Source of the DNA: Senegalia massiliensis
GTDB lineage: Bacteria; Bacillota; Clostridia; Tissierellales; SIT17
DNA length: 64,000 bases
Assembly (NCBI RefSeq): GCF_900626135.1
Contig: NZ_LR130785.1
Location: 1,583,241 to 1,647,240, forward strand
Direction of reading: 5' to 3'
Shown here: piece after piece, positions 1 through 8,377 of the stretch
Numbering within the stretch: the first letter of the stretch is position 1
Layout of the letters: every line of letters starts with the position of its first letter
The notes under the pieces: model-generated
Told to the model about the DNA's origin: nothing
The model's input: only the letters and a program-made list of their open reading frames with translations
Databases searched by the model: none
Program-made: the position numbers and the translations under genes

Positions 1-2
1 CA

Positions 3-704
3 ATAGAAAGTAGAGAACAAATTGAAAAAGTATCTTTATTTCTAGCTGAGAAAGGAGTTAAAATCCTTAGAGGTGGTGCATTTAAACCTAGAACATCACC
101 ATATTCTTTTCAAGGCTTAGGTTTTGAAGGTTTAAAATATTTAAAAGAATGTGGTGAGAGATACAATTTAAAAGTTGTTTCAGAAATATTAGATCCTAGA
201 GATGTAGAAAAGTCTTTGGAATTTATTGATATAATACAAATTGGATCTAGAAATATGCAAAACTATTCATTATTGAAAGAAGTGGGAAAAGTATCCAAAC
301 CTGTAATGTTAAAAAGAGGTATGAATGCAACTATAGAGGAATGGTTAATGGCTGCAGAATATATAGCTTTGGAAGGTAATGACAATATTATTCTTTGTGA
401 GAGAGGGATAAGAACATTTGATAACTTTACCAGGAATACATTAGATATAACTGCTGTACCAATTATTAAGACTCTTACAAAATTACCTATAATAGTAGAC
501 CCAAGTCATGGAACAGGAGTTAGAGAATTAGTTAGACCTATGTCACAAGCGGCTGCTTCTGTAAAAGCAGATGGAATAATGGTAGAGGTTCACTTTAATC
601 CTGATGAAGCTCTATCAGATGGGAAACAATCTATTGACTTTAGAGAATTTGAGAAGCTTATGGATACTACAAAAAAAGTTTATAGCTGTATCAAGAATAT
701 ATAA
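3..704 (+). CDS. aroF: 3-deoxy-7-phosphoheptulonate (DAHP) synthase, 5'-truncated by window edge
   Basis: Condenses phosphoenolpyruvate and erythrose 4-phosphate, the first step of the shikimate pathway, in the cytoplasm. The open frame runs in from the window edge (frame of base 3) and ends at 704, so about 233 C-terminal residues are visible. Upstream of the first in-frame ATG (216) the reading frame already encodes family sequence such as RGGAFKPRTSPYSFQG and VVSEILDP, so the ATG is internal. Further family motifs are QIGSRNMQNY, PVMLKRGM, CERGIRTF and the metal-site stretch DPSHGTG. It is the beta-type (AroG/PheB-like) enzyme used by Firmicutes. Any N-terminal regulatory (ACT-like) domain lies outside the window. 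A rho-independent terminator follows at 931-966. The family call is firm; which paralogue or regulatory class it is cannot be seen. Confidence 0.93.
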   Translation: MESREQIEKVSLFLAEKGVKILRGGAFKPRTSPYSFQGLGFEGLKYLKECGERYNLKVVSEILDPRDVEKSLEFIDIIQIGSRNMQNYSLLKEVGKVSKPVMLKRGMNATIEEWLMAAEYIALEGNDNIILCERGIRTFDNFTRNTLDITAVPIIKTLTKLPIIVDPSHGTGVRELVRPMSQAAASVKADGIMVEVHFNPDEALSDGKQSIDFREFEKLMDTTKKVYSCIKNI

Positions 705-740
705 ACAGGTATTTTTAAATAATAATAACTAAATCTAATA

Positions 741-777
741 TAATTCATATGATAATAGTATAAAATAGTATGAATTA
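741..777. repeat. inverted repeat upstream of the 40-aa ORF
   Basis: Nine-base arms TAATTCATA (741-749) and TATGAATTA (769-777) are separated by 19 bases. There is no T-run, so it is not a terminator. It could be an operator or a leader hairpin for the small ORF at 792, but AT-rich arms of this length can arise by chance. Confidence 0.3.
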
Positions 778-791
778 TTGAGAGGTGTCAT

Positions 792-914
792 ATGGAAATT
801 AAAAATACCGACTATTTATTATTTTTTTTCTTGCTACTTTCTCATTTTTATAATGCAAAATATGAGAAAAATAATCTTTTATATTTTTATTTATACTTAA
901 CTTACTTCACATAA
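792..914 (+). CDS. possible 40-aa hydrophobic small protein
   Basis: An ATG at 792 preceded by GAGAGGTG (780-787) opens a 40-codon frame ending at TAA 912-914. It begins MEIKNTDYLL, followed by a strongly hydrophobic phenylalanine/leucine run, a short polar stretch (NAKYEKNN) and a second aromatic-leucine-rich segment. That pattern would suit a small membrane protein, but an AT-rich non-coding stretch also encodes Phe/Leu/Tyr/Asn by chance. It lies alone between the DAHP synthase gene and a terminator at 931-966, in the 306-base gap before the zinc-finger gene. I recognise no family. The ribosome site is the main support. Confidence 0.3.
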   Translation: MEIKNTDYLLFFFLLLSHFYNAKYEKNNLLYFYLYLTYFT

Positions 915-930
915 AAGAATAAATAATTTT

Positions 931-966
931 AAAAATCCTCATTATATAGATAGTGAGGATTTTTTT
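931..966 (+). terminator. rho-independent terminator
   Basis: Stem AAAAATCCTCA (931-941) pairs perfectly with TGAGGATTTTT (954-964) across a 12-base loop and runs into a T-tract. It ends the DAHP synthase transcript (and the small ORF, if real) before the zinc-finger gene. Confidence 0.8.
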
Positions 967-1010
967 ATGGGTATGATAGTAGTATAGGTAAAAAAATAAG
1001 GAGGATATTT

Positions 1011-1667
1011 ATGGATAAAAATAAAGTTGATAAATATAAAAGTATGTTATTAAAGGAAAGAGAGGATATAAAACAAACAATAAAAGGTATAAAAGACAAT
1101 TTTGATGGCTCTATTACAAATGCTAGTGGTGAAATATCTGCTTATGATAATCATCCTGCTGATATTGGAACAGAGTTATTTATGCAAGAGCATAATATTA
1201 AATTATCTGATAATCAAAAAAATATTATGACTAAAATTAATATTGCTTTAAAAAATATTAATGAAGGAAATTTTGGTAATTGTATAGTTTGTGGAAAAGA
1301 AATAGAAGAAGAAAGATTAGATATAATACCTTATACAGTGACTTGCAAAAATCATAGAGAAAAAATAGATGAAGTTATAGGTATGACTGATACTAAAGAA
1401 CAAGAATATCTTAGTAATATTTTACGAAGGATGAACAAAGATGATAAAGATTATGTAGGTACTGATGGTGAAGACATAATACAAAAAGTAGAACAATTTA
1501 ATAGGATAGAAAATGATCCATCAAATTCTACTGGTGATTATAATGGTGTATTTGATGATAATGATAAAGGATCTGTTGAAGATATTGAAAGTATTTCAGA
1601 AGAATTTTATGAAGGACAAATGCCGGGAGAACATAGGGAAGATATACCAGATGATCAAAAAGAATAA
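1011..1667 (+). CDS. TraR/DksA-type zinc-finger protein, YteA-like
   Basis: A 218-residue soluble protein of the YteA/YocK branch of the DksA/TraR family found in spore formers; the molecular role is unsettled. The N-terminal 80 residues are charged and helical, with the family stretch DNHPADIGTELF at about residues 46-57. The zinc finger is at about residues 91-115: C91 and C94, then C112 and H115, so the fourth ligand is apparently His rather than Cys. The C-terminal third is acidic (EDIESISEEFYEG) and has no recognisable domain. AAGGAGG sits about 8 bases upstream of ATG 1011, and a hairpin terminator overlaps the stop codon, so the gene is probably monocistronic. Unlike RNA-polymerase-binding DksA it is long and acidic at the C-terminus, so stringent-response function should not be assumed. 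Confidence 0.85.
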   Translation: MDKNKVDKYKSMLLKEREDIKQTIKGIKDNFDGSITNASGEISAYDNHPADIGTELFMQEHNIKLSDNQKNIMTKINIALKNINEGNFGNCIVCGKEIEEERLDIIPYTVTCKNHREKIDEVIGMTDTKEQEYLSNILRRMNKDDKDYVGTDGEDIIQKVEQFNRIENDPSNSTGDYNGVFDDNDKGSVEDIESISEEFYEGQMPGEHREDIPDDQKE

Positions 1668-1690
1668 GAGCTTAATTGCTCTTATTTTAT
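1663..1690 (+). terminator. rho-independent terminator overlapping the stop codon
   Basis: AATAAGAGC (1663-1671) pairs with GCTCTTATT (1678-1686) around a TTAATT loop and is followed by T-rich sequence. The TAA stop of the zinc-finger gene (1665-1667) lies inside the 5' arm. Confidence 0.65.
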
Positions 1691-1758
1691 TGTTTTTATT
1701 GTAATTATTATTAATATCTATTAGAATTATAATTATAGACTATTTGAGGAGGAAGTAA

Positions 1759-2217
1759 ATGTACATAATACCTATTTTAATTATTATATTAGACCAACTA
1801 ACAAAGTATTTTTCTGTGGTTAATTTAGAAGGAGAAGCTCCCATTGTATTAATTGAAAATTTTCTACAATTAAATTATGTAAGAAACTATGGTGCTGCTT
1901 TTGGAATAATGAATTCTCAAAGAACATTCTTTTTAATAATTACTATAATTATTGTATTTGGTATTATATTATATATATATAAATATAATAATACTAAAAT
2001 AATGAACTATAGTTTAGTTATGATTCTTGGTGGGGCTATTGGAAATTTTATTGATAGACTTAGAGTTGGCTATGTTATTGATTTTATAGATGTTAATTTT
2101 GGAGATGTTTATGATTTTCCAGTGTTTAACATAGCAGATAGCTTTATAGTTATAGGAACTATATTGTTAGTTATATTAGTGATGACAGATAATTATGAAG
2201 AAAAGGGAAAAGAGTGA
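1759..2217 (+). CDS. lspA: lipoprotein signal peptidase (signal peptidase II)
   Basis: An integral-membrane aspartyl protease that removes the signal peptide of diacylglyceryl-modified prolipoproteins. At 152 residues it is normal for the family. Four hydrophobic segments are visible (about residues 3-18, 57-75, 83-100 and 124-145). The catalytic aspartates are D99 in GNFIDR and D127 in FNIADS, and the conserved NYVRNYGAAFG stretch is at about 39-49. GAGGAGG ends about 7 bases before ATG 1759. The start of the following pseudouridine synthase is only 4 bases beyond the stop (or overlaps if its upstream ATG is used), so the pair forms one operon, the lspA-rluD order common in Firmicutes. Confidence 0.97.
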   Translation: MYIIPILIIILDQLTKYFSVVNLEGEAPIVLIENFLQLNYVRNYGAAFGIMNSQRTFFLIITIIIVFGIILYIYKYNNTKIMNYSLVMILGGAIGNFIDRLRVGYVIDFIDVNFGDVYDFPVFNIADSFIVIGTILLVILVMTDNYEEKGKE

Positions 2218-2221
2218 TTTA

Positions 2222-3130
2222 ATGGATATTGAAATTAATGTTGAAGATGATGCTAATGAAAGAATAGATGTATACTTAGCTGATGAATTAGATGATTTTT
2301 CAAGATCATATATTCAGAAACTTATTAAGAAAAATAAAATCAAAGTAAATAATGAATTAATAAAATCAAAGTATATAGTAAGTGAAGGAGATAAAGTATA
2401 TATTGAATTGCCTGAAGAAAAGAAACTTGAATTAATACCAGAAAATATAAACATTGATATTATATATGAAGATTATGATGTTGCTATAGTTTATAAGCCA
2501 AGAGGTATGGTAGTTCATCCTGCCCCTGGTAATTATAATTCTACATTAGTCAATGCATTATTATATCATTTAGATACACTATCAAATATAAATGGAAATA
2601 TAAGACCAGGTATAGTGCATAGAATTGATAAAGATACTACAGGCCTATTGATGATAGCTAAAACTAATTTAGCTCATCTAAGTTTAGCAGAGCAATTAAA
2701 GAAACACACTATCAATAGACGATATATTGCCTTAGTAGAAGGAAATATAAAAGAAGATAAAGGAATAATAAATGCACCTATTGGAAGAAATCCAAAAGAT
2801 AGAAAAAAAATGTGTGTGACTGAAGAAAATAGCAAGCATGCTGTTACTCATTTTAAAGTTATTGAAAGATTCAAAGATTATACTTTAATTGAAGCTAAAC
2901 TAGAGACTGGCAGAACTCATCAAATAAGAGTTCATATGAAATATATAAAACATCCTGTTGTAGGAGATAAAGTCTATGGTATAAAAAAGCAAAAGTTTAA
3001 TTTGGAAGGCCAGTTACTACATGCTAAAATAATTGGGTTTATACATCCTAGAAGTGGGGAATATTTAGAATTTGAATCTGAATTACCTGAAGATTTTTCT
3101 AATTTACTTAGAATCATAAGAGATAAATAG
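2222..3130 (+). CDS. rluD: RluA/RluD-family 23S rRNA pseudouridine synthase
   Basis: Isomerises uridines in 23S rRNA. It has an N-terminal S4 RNA-binding domain (about residues 13-60) and a catalytic domain with HRIDKDTTG at about 133-141, where D136 is the expected nucleophile. RTHQIRVHM near residue 235 is the second family signature. About 302 residues is normal. The frame also has an ATG at 2195, but that would overlap lspA by 23 bases; I chose 2222 because the S4 fold begins soon after it (MDIEINVEDD) and it sits just behind lspA. The ribosome site is weak for either start, suggesting translational coupling. Exact target uridines cannot be told from sequence; B. subtilis homologues here are called YlyB/RluD-like. 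Confidence 0.93.
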   Translation: MDIEINVEDDANERIDVYLADELDDFSRSYIQKLIKKNKIKVNNELIKSKYIVSEGDKVYIELPEEKKLELIPENINIDIIYEDYDVAIVYKPRGMVVHPAPGNYNSTLVNALLYHLDTLSNINGNIRPGIVHRIDKDTTGLLMIAKTNLAHLSLAEQLKKHTINRRYIALVEGNIKEDKGIINAPIGRNPKDRKKMCVTEENSKHAVTHFKVIERFKDYTLIEAKLETGRTHQIRVHMKYIKHPVVGDKVYGIKKQKFNLEGQLLHAKIIGFIHPRSGEYLEFESELPEDFSNLLRIIRDK

Positions 3131-3159
3131 TAGACAATCTATATTAAATATGTTATAAT
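3131..3159 (+). promoter_or_regulatory. sigma-A-type promoter of the pyrR-uraA unit
   Basis: -35 TAGACA (3131-3136), 17-base spacer, -10 TATAAT (3154-3159). It immediately follows the rluD stop and precedes the PyrR attenuator, so transcription would begin near 3166. Confidence 0.75.
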
Positions 3160-3179
3160 TGAAAAAATATGAATAAAGA

Positions 3180-3813
<634 letters not shown>

Positions 3814-3829
3814 TTGTATAACTTTTAAT

Positions 3830-3866
3830 CTAGTACTGTGATACTAGAAAGGGAGAATTTTCTCCC
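3830..3866 (+). repeat. two tandem hairpins between pyrR and uraA
   Basis: CTAGTA (3830-3835) pairs with TACTAG (3842-3847), and GGGAGA (3851-3856) pairs with TCTCCC (3861-3866). No T-run follows, so neither is a typical terminator. The second ends about 14 bases before the uraA ribosome site (AAGGAGG near 3878-3884). They could stabilise or punctuate the pyrR-uraA message. Confidence 0.5.
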
Positions 3867-3890
3867 TCCTAAAATAAAGGAGGTAATTTT

Positions 3891-5192
3891 ATGTCTGAAG
3901 AGACTATGGTAAAAAATGTTAACGCAAGTAAAGAACGAAATCTTAAGATGGATAAGGTATTTAAAAAAGGGATATTAAGTATACAGCATGTAATAGCAAT
4001 GTTTGGTGCTACGGTTTTGGTACCTATGATTACAGGACTTAATCCAGGAGTAGCTTTATTTTGTGCAGGAATGGGTACATTAATATTTCATTTAGTTACA
4101 AAAGGTAAAGTTCCTGTATTTTTAGGTTCTAGTTTTGCATTTATACCCGTTATAGGTGTAGTATCAGCGAGATTTGGTGATTTAAGATATGCTCAAGGTG
4201 GTATAATGGTTGCTGGATTTTTATATATTATTTTTGCTGGTCTTATAAAATTATTTGGAGTAGAAAAGATAAAGACTTTTTTCCCACCAATAGTTACTGG
4301 TCCTATGGTTATAGTAATTGGTCTTATAATGAGTCCTACAGCTATAGAAATGGCTTCAAATAACTGGTTAGTATCTTTAGTTGTAGTTTCTACTGTAATA
4401 ATAGTGTCAGTGTTTGGTAAAGGCATGTTTAAAGTAGTACCTATACTTTGTGGAGTTATAGTAGGTTATGTTTTATCAGTTATGTTAAATATAGTTGATT
4501 TTACACCAGTTACTGAGGCGGCTTTTATAAGCGTTCCAGAGTTTACATTACCTAAGTTTAGTCTTGAAGCTATAGCTATAATTGCTCCAATAGTTTTAGC
4601 TGTTTTTATGGAACATATAGGAGATATTACTACAAATGGAGCAGTAGTAGGTAAAAATTTTTTAAATGACCCTGGTCTTCATAGAACTTTAATAGGTGAT
4701 GGACTTGCTACATTATTTTCAGGATTTATAGGTGGACCTGCAAATACTACTTATGGTGAAAATACTTCAGTACTTGCAGTAACAAAAAACTATGATCCTT
4801 CTATTTTAAGAATATCAGCAATTATAGCAATATCAATAAGTTTTATTGGAAAAGTAGGAGCATTACTTCAAACTATTCCAGTACCAGTTATGGGTGGAGT
4901 TAGTCTTATTCTCTTTGGAATGATTTCCAGTGTAGGTATAAGAACATTAACAACAGCAGAAGTTGACTTTTCTAGTAATAGAAACTTAATAATAGCATCA
5001 CTTATTCTTGTTATTGGTATAGGAACAGAAATATTAAAAGTAAAACAAGGATTATTTCTTGCAGATGGTACAAAGGCATTTACTGGTTTGATTGGGATAC
5101 CAATTACTAATAGTATTCAAATAGTAGGATTAAGTCTTGCAGCAATAGTTGGTATAGTAATTAATAAAGTATTACCACAGGAAACAAATTAA
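3891..5192 (+). CDS. uraA: uracil permease (NCS2 family)
   Basis: Proton-coupled uracil importer, 433 residues with the expected 12-14 membrane segments. Family features: the PMITGLNPGVALFCAG stretch near residues 45-60, VFLGSSFAF at about 76-84, the substrate-binding glutamate E241 in FMEHIGD, and GGPANTTYGENTSVLA near 280-296, the second substrate-contact region. The N-terminal 25 residues are charged and cytoplasmic. AAGGAGG precedes ATG 3891 by 6-7 bases. It lies 77 bases after pyrR behind the same attenuator, so it should be repressed when pyrimidines are plentiful; no de novo pyr genes follow. A perfect palindromic terminator ends the unit. Confidence 0.96.
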   Translation: MSEETMVKNVNASKERNLKMDKVFKKGILSIQHVIAMFGATVLVPMITGLNPGVALFCAGMGTLIFHLVTKGKVPVFLGSSFAFIPVIGVVSARFGDLRYAQGGIMVAGFLYIIFAGLIKLFGVEKIKTFFPPIVTGPMVIVIGLIMSPTAIEMASNNWLVSLVVVSTVIIVSVFGKGMFKVVPILCGVIVGYVLSVMLNIVDFTPVTEAAFISVPEFTLPKFSLEAIAIIAPIVLAVFMEHIGDITTNGAVVGKNFLNDPGLHRTLIGDGLATLFSGFIGGPANTTYGENTSVLAVTKNYDPSILRISAIIAISISFIGKVGALLQTIPVPVMGGVSLILFGMISSVGIRTLTTAEVDFSSNRNLIIASLILVIGIGTEILKVKQGLFLADGTKAFTGLIGIPITNSIQIVGLSLAAIVGIVINKVLPQETN

Positions 5193-5226
5193 ATTAAAGG
5201 CACATCATATGATGTGCCTTTAATTT
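5191..5226. terminator. 36-bp perfect palindrome, bidirectional terminator of uraA and rqcH
   Basis: Arms 5191-5208 and 5209-5226 are perfect reverse complements with no spacer; the GC-rich core is AAAGGCACATC. A T-run follows on each strand. It serves the convergent genes uraA (plus) and rqcH (minus) and overlaps the last 7 bases of rqcH, including its stop. Confidence 0.88.
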
Positions 5227-6992
5227 ATCTTATTTATTTTACTCATTTCTTTCTCTGTTGGAGTTACATAAATAGTATTGTTATTTTCATATATAACCAT
5301 TCCAGGTTTTGCCCCATTTGGCTTTTTAACATTTTTTCTTTCTGTATAATCTACAGGAACATTACTAGACATTTTAGCTTTACTGTTATAAGCTGCAAGT
5401 AATGAAGCTTCATAAATAGTATTTTCAGGAATTTCTTTTCCTTTTTTTCTTACTATGACATGGGATCCAGGTATATCTTTTGTATGAAACCAGAAATCAT
5501 TTTTATCAGAGAATTTTAATGTTAAATAATCATTTTGTTTATTATTTTTACCTACATAAATATCATACCCATCACTTGATAAAAAGTGCATAGGTTTACT
5601 TTTAAATTTACTTTTCTTTTTATTTTTATATTTTTTTCTATTTTTAATATAATTTTCTTCAATCAACTCTTCTCTGATTTCTTCTAAATCATCTAAATCA
5701 GATGCATTTTCAATACTTAATAAAATATTCTCTAAATAATTAATTTCAGATTCGGTTTGTTTTATTTGATTTGATACTTCAATAAAGGCATTTTTTAGTT
5801 TATTATATCTTTTAAATTTTTTTTGAGCATTCTCAGAAGGTGTTAGATTTGGATTTAATTTTATAGTTATTTTTTGATTATCATTGTAATAGTCTAAAAC
5901 TTCTATTCTATCCATACCTTTTTCTATTCTATATATATTGGCAGTAATTAGTTCACCAGCTATTTTATATTTTTCTCTATTTTTAGCATTTAATAATTCA
6001 TCTTTTTGTTTTGATAATTTGTTTTTATCTCTATCCAATCTAGTTTTTATACGTTTTTTTAAGGATAAAGATTTTTGCTTGATTCTATCTAATTTATCTT
6101 TTGTTTTGTATAAATTATCTAACATTTCATTGACTGTATTAAATTTTTGTTTTATAGAATTATCAAACTGAGTTAAATCATAACTAGAAAATCCTAATAT
6201 TTTAGTTTTAAATTCATTATATACTATTGTGGGAGATGAGCTTCCATCAAGGATATAATCAATAATGCTCTTAAATGATAAATATATTTTTTTTATATCA
6301 TTTTCTTTTAATTCTTTTATATTTAAATTTTCATAAATATCAGCTTTTTTACAAATTTCTTTAGCAATAAGAGGACTTATTCCTATAAAATTTTCATAAA
6401 GGGATTTATATAATACTTTTGAACTATTAATATCTTTCATGAATAATAAAAAGTTATTTTTTTCTAAATCAAGAGGGCTTATTTTATTTTGAGAAGGAAC
6501 AGAGCTATATTTTAATCCTGGTAAAACTTGTCTAACACTACTTATATCAGGGGTAACCCTTTTTATTGAATCAATTATCTTGTTATTATTTTTATCTAAT
6601 AATATTATATTGCTGTGTCTACCCATAATCTCAACTATAAGCTCTTTCTCTGTTAAATCACCTAGCTCATCATATGATGATATTAAGATTTTTATAACAC
6701 GTTCAAAACCATATTGTTCTATGGATAAAATCCTTCCTCCTTGAATATGTTTTCTTAAAAGCATACAAAACATAGGTGGAGATTGTGGATTTTTTTTAGT
6801 ATCATCAGTAAAATGAATTCTAGGATTATTACTACTTGCAGAAACGATTAATTTTTTTGTTATTCCATTATTTCTTATATCCATTAATAATTCATCAGTT
6901 TCAGGCTGATAAACTTTATTTATTTTTCCATTAATAAGTGTATCTTGAAGTTCGTATACTAAACTTCTTAATGTGATTCCATCTAATGACAT
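5220..6992 (-). CDS. rqcH: Rqc2/NEMF homologue RqcH (NFACT protein)
   Basis: Ribosome quality-control factor: binds stalled 50S-peptidyl-tRNA and directs C-terminal alanine tailing of the trapped peptide. Older annotations call it fibronectin-binding protein. The NFACT-N domain occupies about residues 1-250 with the signature IMGRHSNIILLD (122-133). A long charged coiled coil spans about 290-430, and the NFACT-R domain (about 450-570) ends with DYTERKNVKKPNGAKPG. Length 590 is normal. In Bacillus RqcH residues D97-R98 are needed for function; here positions 97-98 read E-R, a conservative change. GGAGGAG sits about 6 bases before the start. It is transcribed alone, divergent from the yicC-remA operon. 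Confidence 0.93.
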   Translation of the reverse strand: MSLDGITLRSLVYELQDTLINGKINKVYQPETDELLMDIRNNGITKKLIVSASSNNPRIHFTDDTKKNPQSPPMFCMLLRKHIQGGRILSIEQYGFERVIKILISSYDELGDLTEKELIVEIMGRHSNIILLDKNNNKIIDSIKRVTPDISSVRQVLPGLKYSSVPSQNKISPLDLEKNNFLLFMKDINSSKVLYKSLYENFIGISPLIAKEICKKADIYENLNIKELKENDIKKIYLSFKSIIDYILDGSSSPTIVYNEFKTKILGFSSYDLTQFDNSIKQKFNTVNEMLDNLYKTKDKLDRIKQKSLSLKKRIKTRLDRDKNKLSKQKDELLNAKNREKYKIAGELITANIYRIEKGMDRIEVLDYYNDNQKITIKLNPNLTPSENAQKKFKRYNKLKNAFIEVSNQIKQTESEINYLENILLSIENASDLDDLEEIREELIEENYIKNRKKYKNKKKSKFKSKPMHFLSSDGYDIYVGKNNKQNDYLTLKFSDKNDFWFHTKDIPGSHVIVRKKGKEIPENTIYEASLLAAYNSKAKMSSNVPVDYTERKNVKKPNGAKPGMVIYENNNTIYVTPTEKEMSKINKIN

Positions 6993-7148
6993 ATTTACTC
7001 CTCCATAAATCTAATTTAATTTTTATTATATCATAAAGTTTAAACATACAAAAAAATAGATAAACAACAAATAAAAATTAATATTTCGTAACAATTAAAA
7101 GGGATTTTAAAACTTTTATATAATTTTTAATATAAAGAACTATAATAA

Positions 7149-7176
7149 TTGACTTTAGACTATTTTATGTTAAAAT
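7149..7176 (+). promoter_or_regulatory. extended -10 promoter of the yicC-remA-gmk operon
   Basis: -35 TTGACT (7149-7154), 16-base spacer, -10 TAAAAT (7171-7176) preceded by TG at 7168-7169. A second TATAAT at 7181-7186 is a possible alternative. It lies in the 212-base gap between divergent rqcH and yicC, the rest of which shows nothing else I can name. Confidence 0.6.
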
Positions 7177-7204
7177 TGATTATAATATTTAGGAGGTAAA
7201 ATTG

Positions 7205-8086
7205 ATGGTTAAAAGTATGACTGGGTTTGGAAGAGGCGAAAATAAAGATGAAAGTAGACAATTTAATGTTGAGATAAAATCTGTAAATCATAGATATAAT
7301 GATATTATCATAAGAATGCCTAGACACTTATCTTATTTAGAAGAAAAGATAAAAACTATTATTAAGAAAAAAATAAAAAGAGGTAGAGTAGAAGTATACA
7401 TAAATCTAGAAAACATAGGAGAGACACAGTTAGAAGTCAATGTAAATTTAGATTTAGCAAAATCCTACAAAGAAGCTTTAAGTTTATTAAATCAAGAGTT
7501 AAACTTAGATGACTCTATAAAAATAGAAAGCATAACAAAATATCCTGATATAATAAATGTAGAGAAAAAAGAAGAATCTGAAGATGTTATTTGGAATGTA
7601 TTATCTGTAGCAGTTGAAGATAGCGTTAAAGATATCTATTCTATGAGATGTGAAGAAGGAGATAAACTAGCACAAGATATTAAAAAAAGGCTTGATTATA
7701 TAAAAAATTTAAACTTAAAAATTGAAGAAAGATCACCTTTAGTTGTAGAAGAATATAAATCGAAATTAGAAAATAGAATAAATGATTTGTTAGATAACTC
7801 TGTTGAAGTAGATGAATCTAAACTTGCTAATGAAGTTGCATATTTTGCTGATAAGGCTAATATAACAGAAGAAATTGTTAGGTTAGATAGTCACATAATA
7901 CAATTAATAGAAACTTTAAGCTTAGATGATGCTATAGGTCGTAAATTAGATTTTTTAATTCAAGAGATGAATAGAGAAGCAAATACAATGGGTTCAAAGG
8001 TGGGAGATATTGAAATAACTAAACATGTTGTTGAAATAAAAAGTGAATTAGAAAAAATAAGAGAACAGGTTCAGAATATTGAGTAG
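7205..8086 (+). CDS. yicC: YicC/YloC family endoribonuclease
   Basis: Member of the YicC/YloC family, reported elsewhere to be an endoribonuclease. Residues 1-10 (MVKSMTGFGR) are the diagnostic N-terminus; the C-terminal domain contains FLIQEMNREANTMGSK, the other family hallmark. 293 residues is typical. A TTG at 7202 is in frame, but ATG 7205 matches homologues and is 8 bases from AGGAGG (7191-7196). It heads a tight run yicC-remA-gmk-rpoZ-coaBC (gaps of 15, 18, 1 and 16 bases), the order seen across Firmicutes, so co-transcription is nearly certain. Confidence 0.94.
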   Translation: MVKSMTGFGRGENKDESRQFNVEIKSVNHRYNDIIIRMPRHLSYLEEKIKTIIKKKIKRGRVEVYINLENIGETQLEVNVNLDLAKSYKEALSLLNQELNLDDSIKIESITKYPDIINVEKKEESEDVIWNVLSVAVEDSVKDIYSMRCEEGDKLAQDIKKRLDYIKNLNLKIEERSPLVVEEYKSKLENRINDLLDNSVEVDESKLANEVAYFADKANITEEIVRLDSHIIQLIETLSLDDAIGRKLDFLIQEMNREANTMGSKVGDIEITKHVVEIKSELEKIREQVQNIE

Positions 8087-8101
8087 ATAGGAGCGATTTA
8101 T

Positions 8102-8359
8102 TTGAGTTTAAAATTAATTAGTATTGGTTTTGGGAATATTGTTTCAGGTAATAGAATAGTTGCAATTGTAGGATCGGAATCCGCTCCGATAAAGAGGATA
8201 ATACAAGATGCGAGAGAAAGAAGTATGTTAATAGATGCTACACATGGTAGAAGAACAAGATCTGTTATTATAACAGATAGCGAACATGTAATATTATCAG
8301 CAATTCAACCAGAAACTATATCACATAGATTAGAAGTAAACAAAGAAAAAGATGACTAA
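8102..8359 (+). CDS. remA: RemA/DUF370 regulatory protein
   Basis: 85-residue member of the RemA family (DUF370), a DNA-binding regulator that activates biofilm-matrix and osmoprotection genes in Bacillus. It begins [18 protein letters not shown], and later has [15 protein letters not shown] and [16 protein letters not shown], all close to the Bacillus protein. The start is a TTG at 8102 behind TAGGAGCG. In Clostridia the protein is conserved between yicC and gmk, as here, so its role may be broader than matrix control. Target genes cannot be inferred from this window. Confidence 0.93.
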   Translation: MSLKLISIGFGNIVSGNRIVAIVGSESAPIKRIIQDARERSMLIDATHGRRTRSVIITDSEHVILSAIQPETISHRLEVNKEKDD

Positions 8360-8377
8360 GTTTGAAAGGAGAATTAC

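Noticed and set aside
1513-1704. 63-codon frame overlapping the end of the zinc-finger gene
   Set aside because: Out-of-frame shadow inside a confident gene; runs through the terminator.
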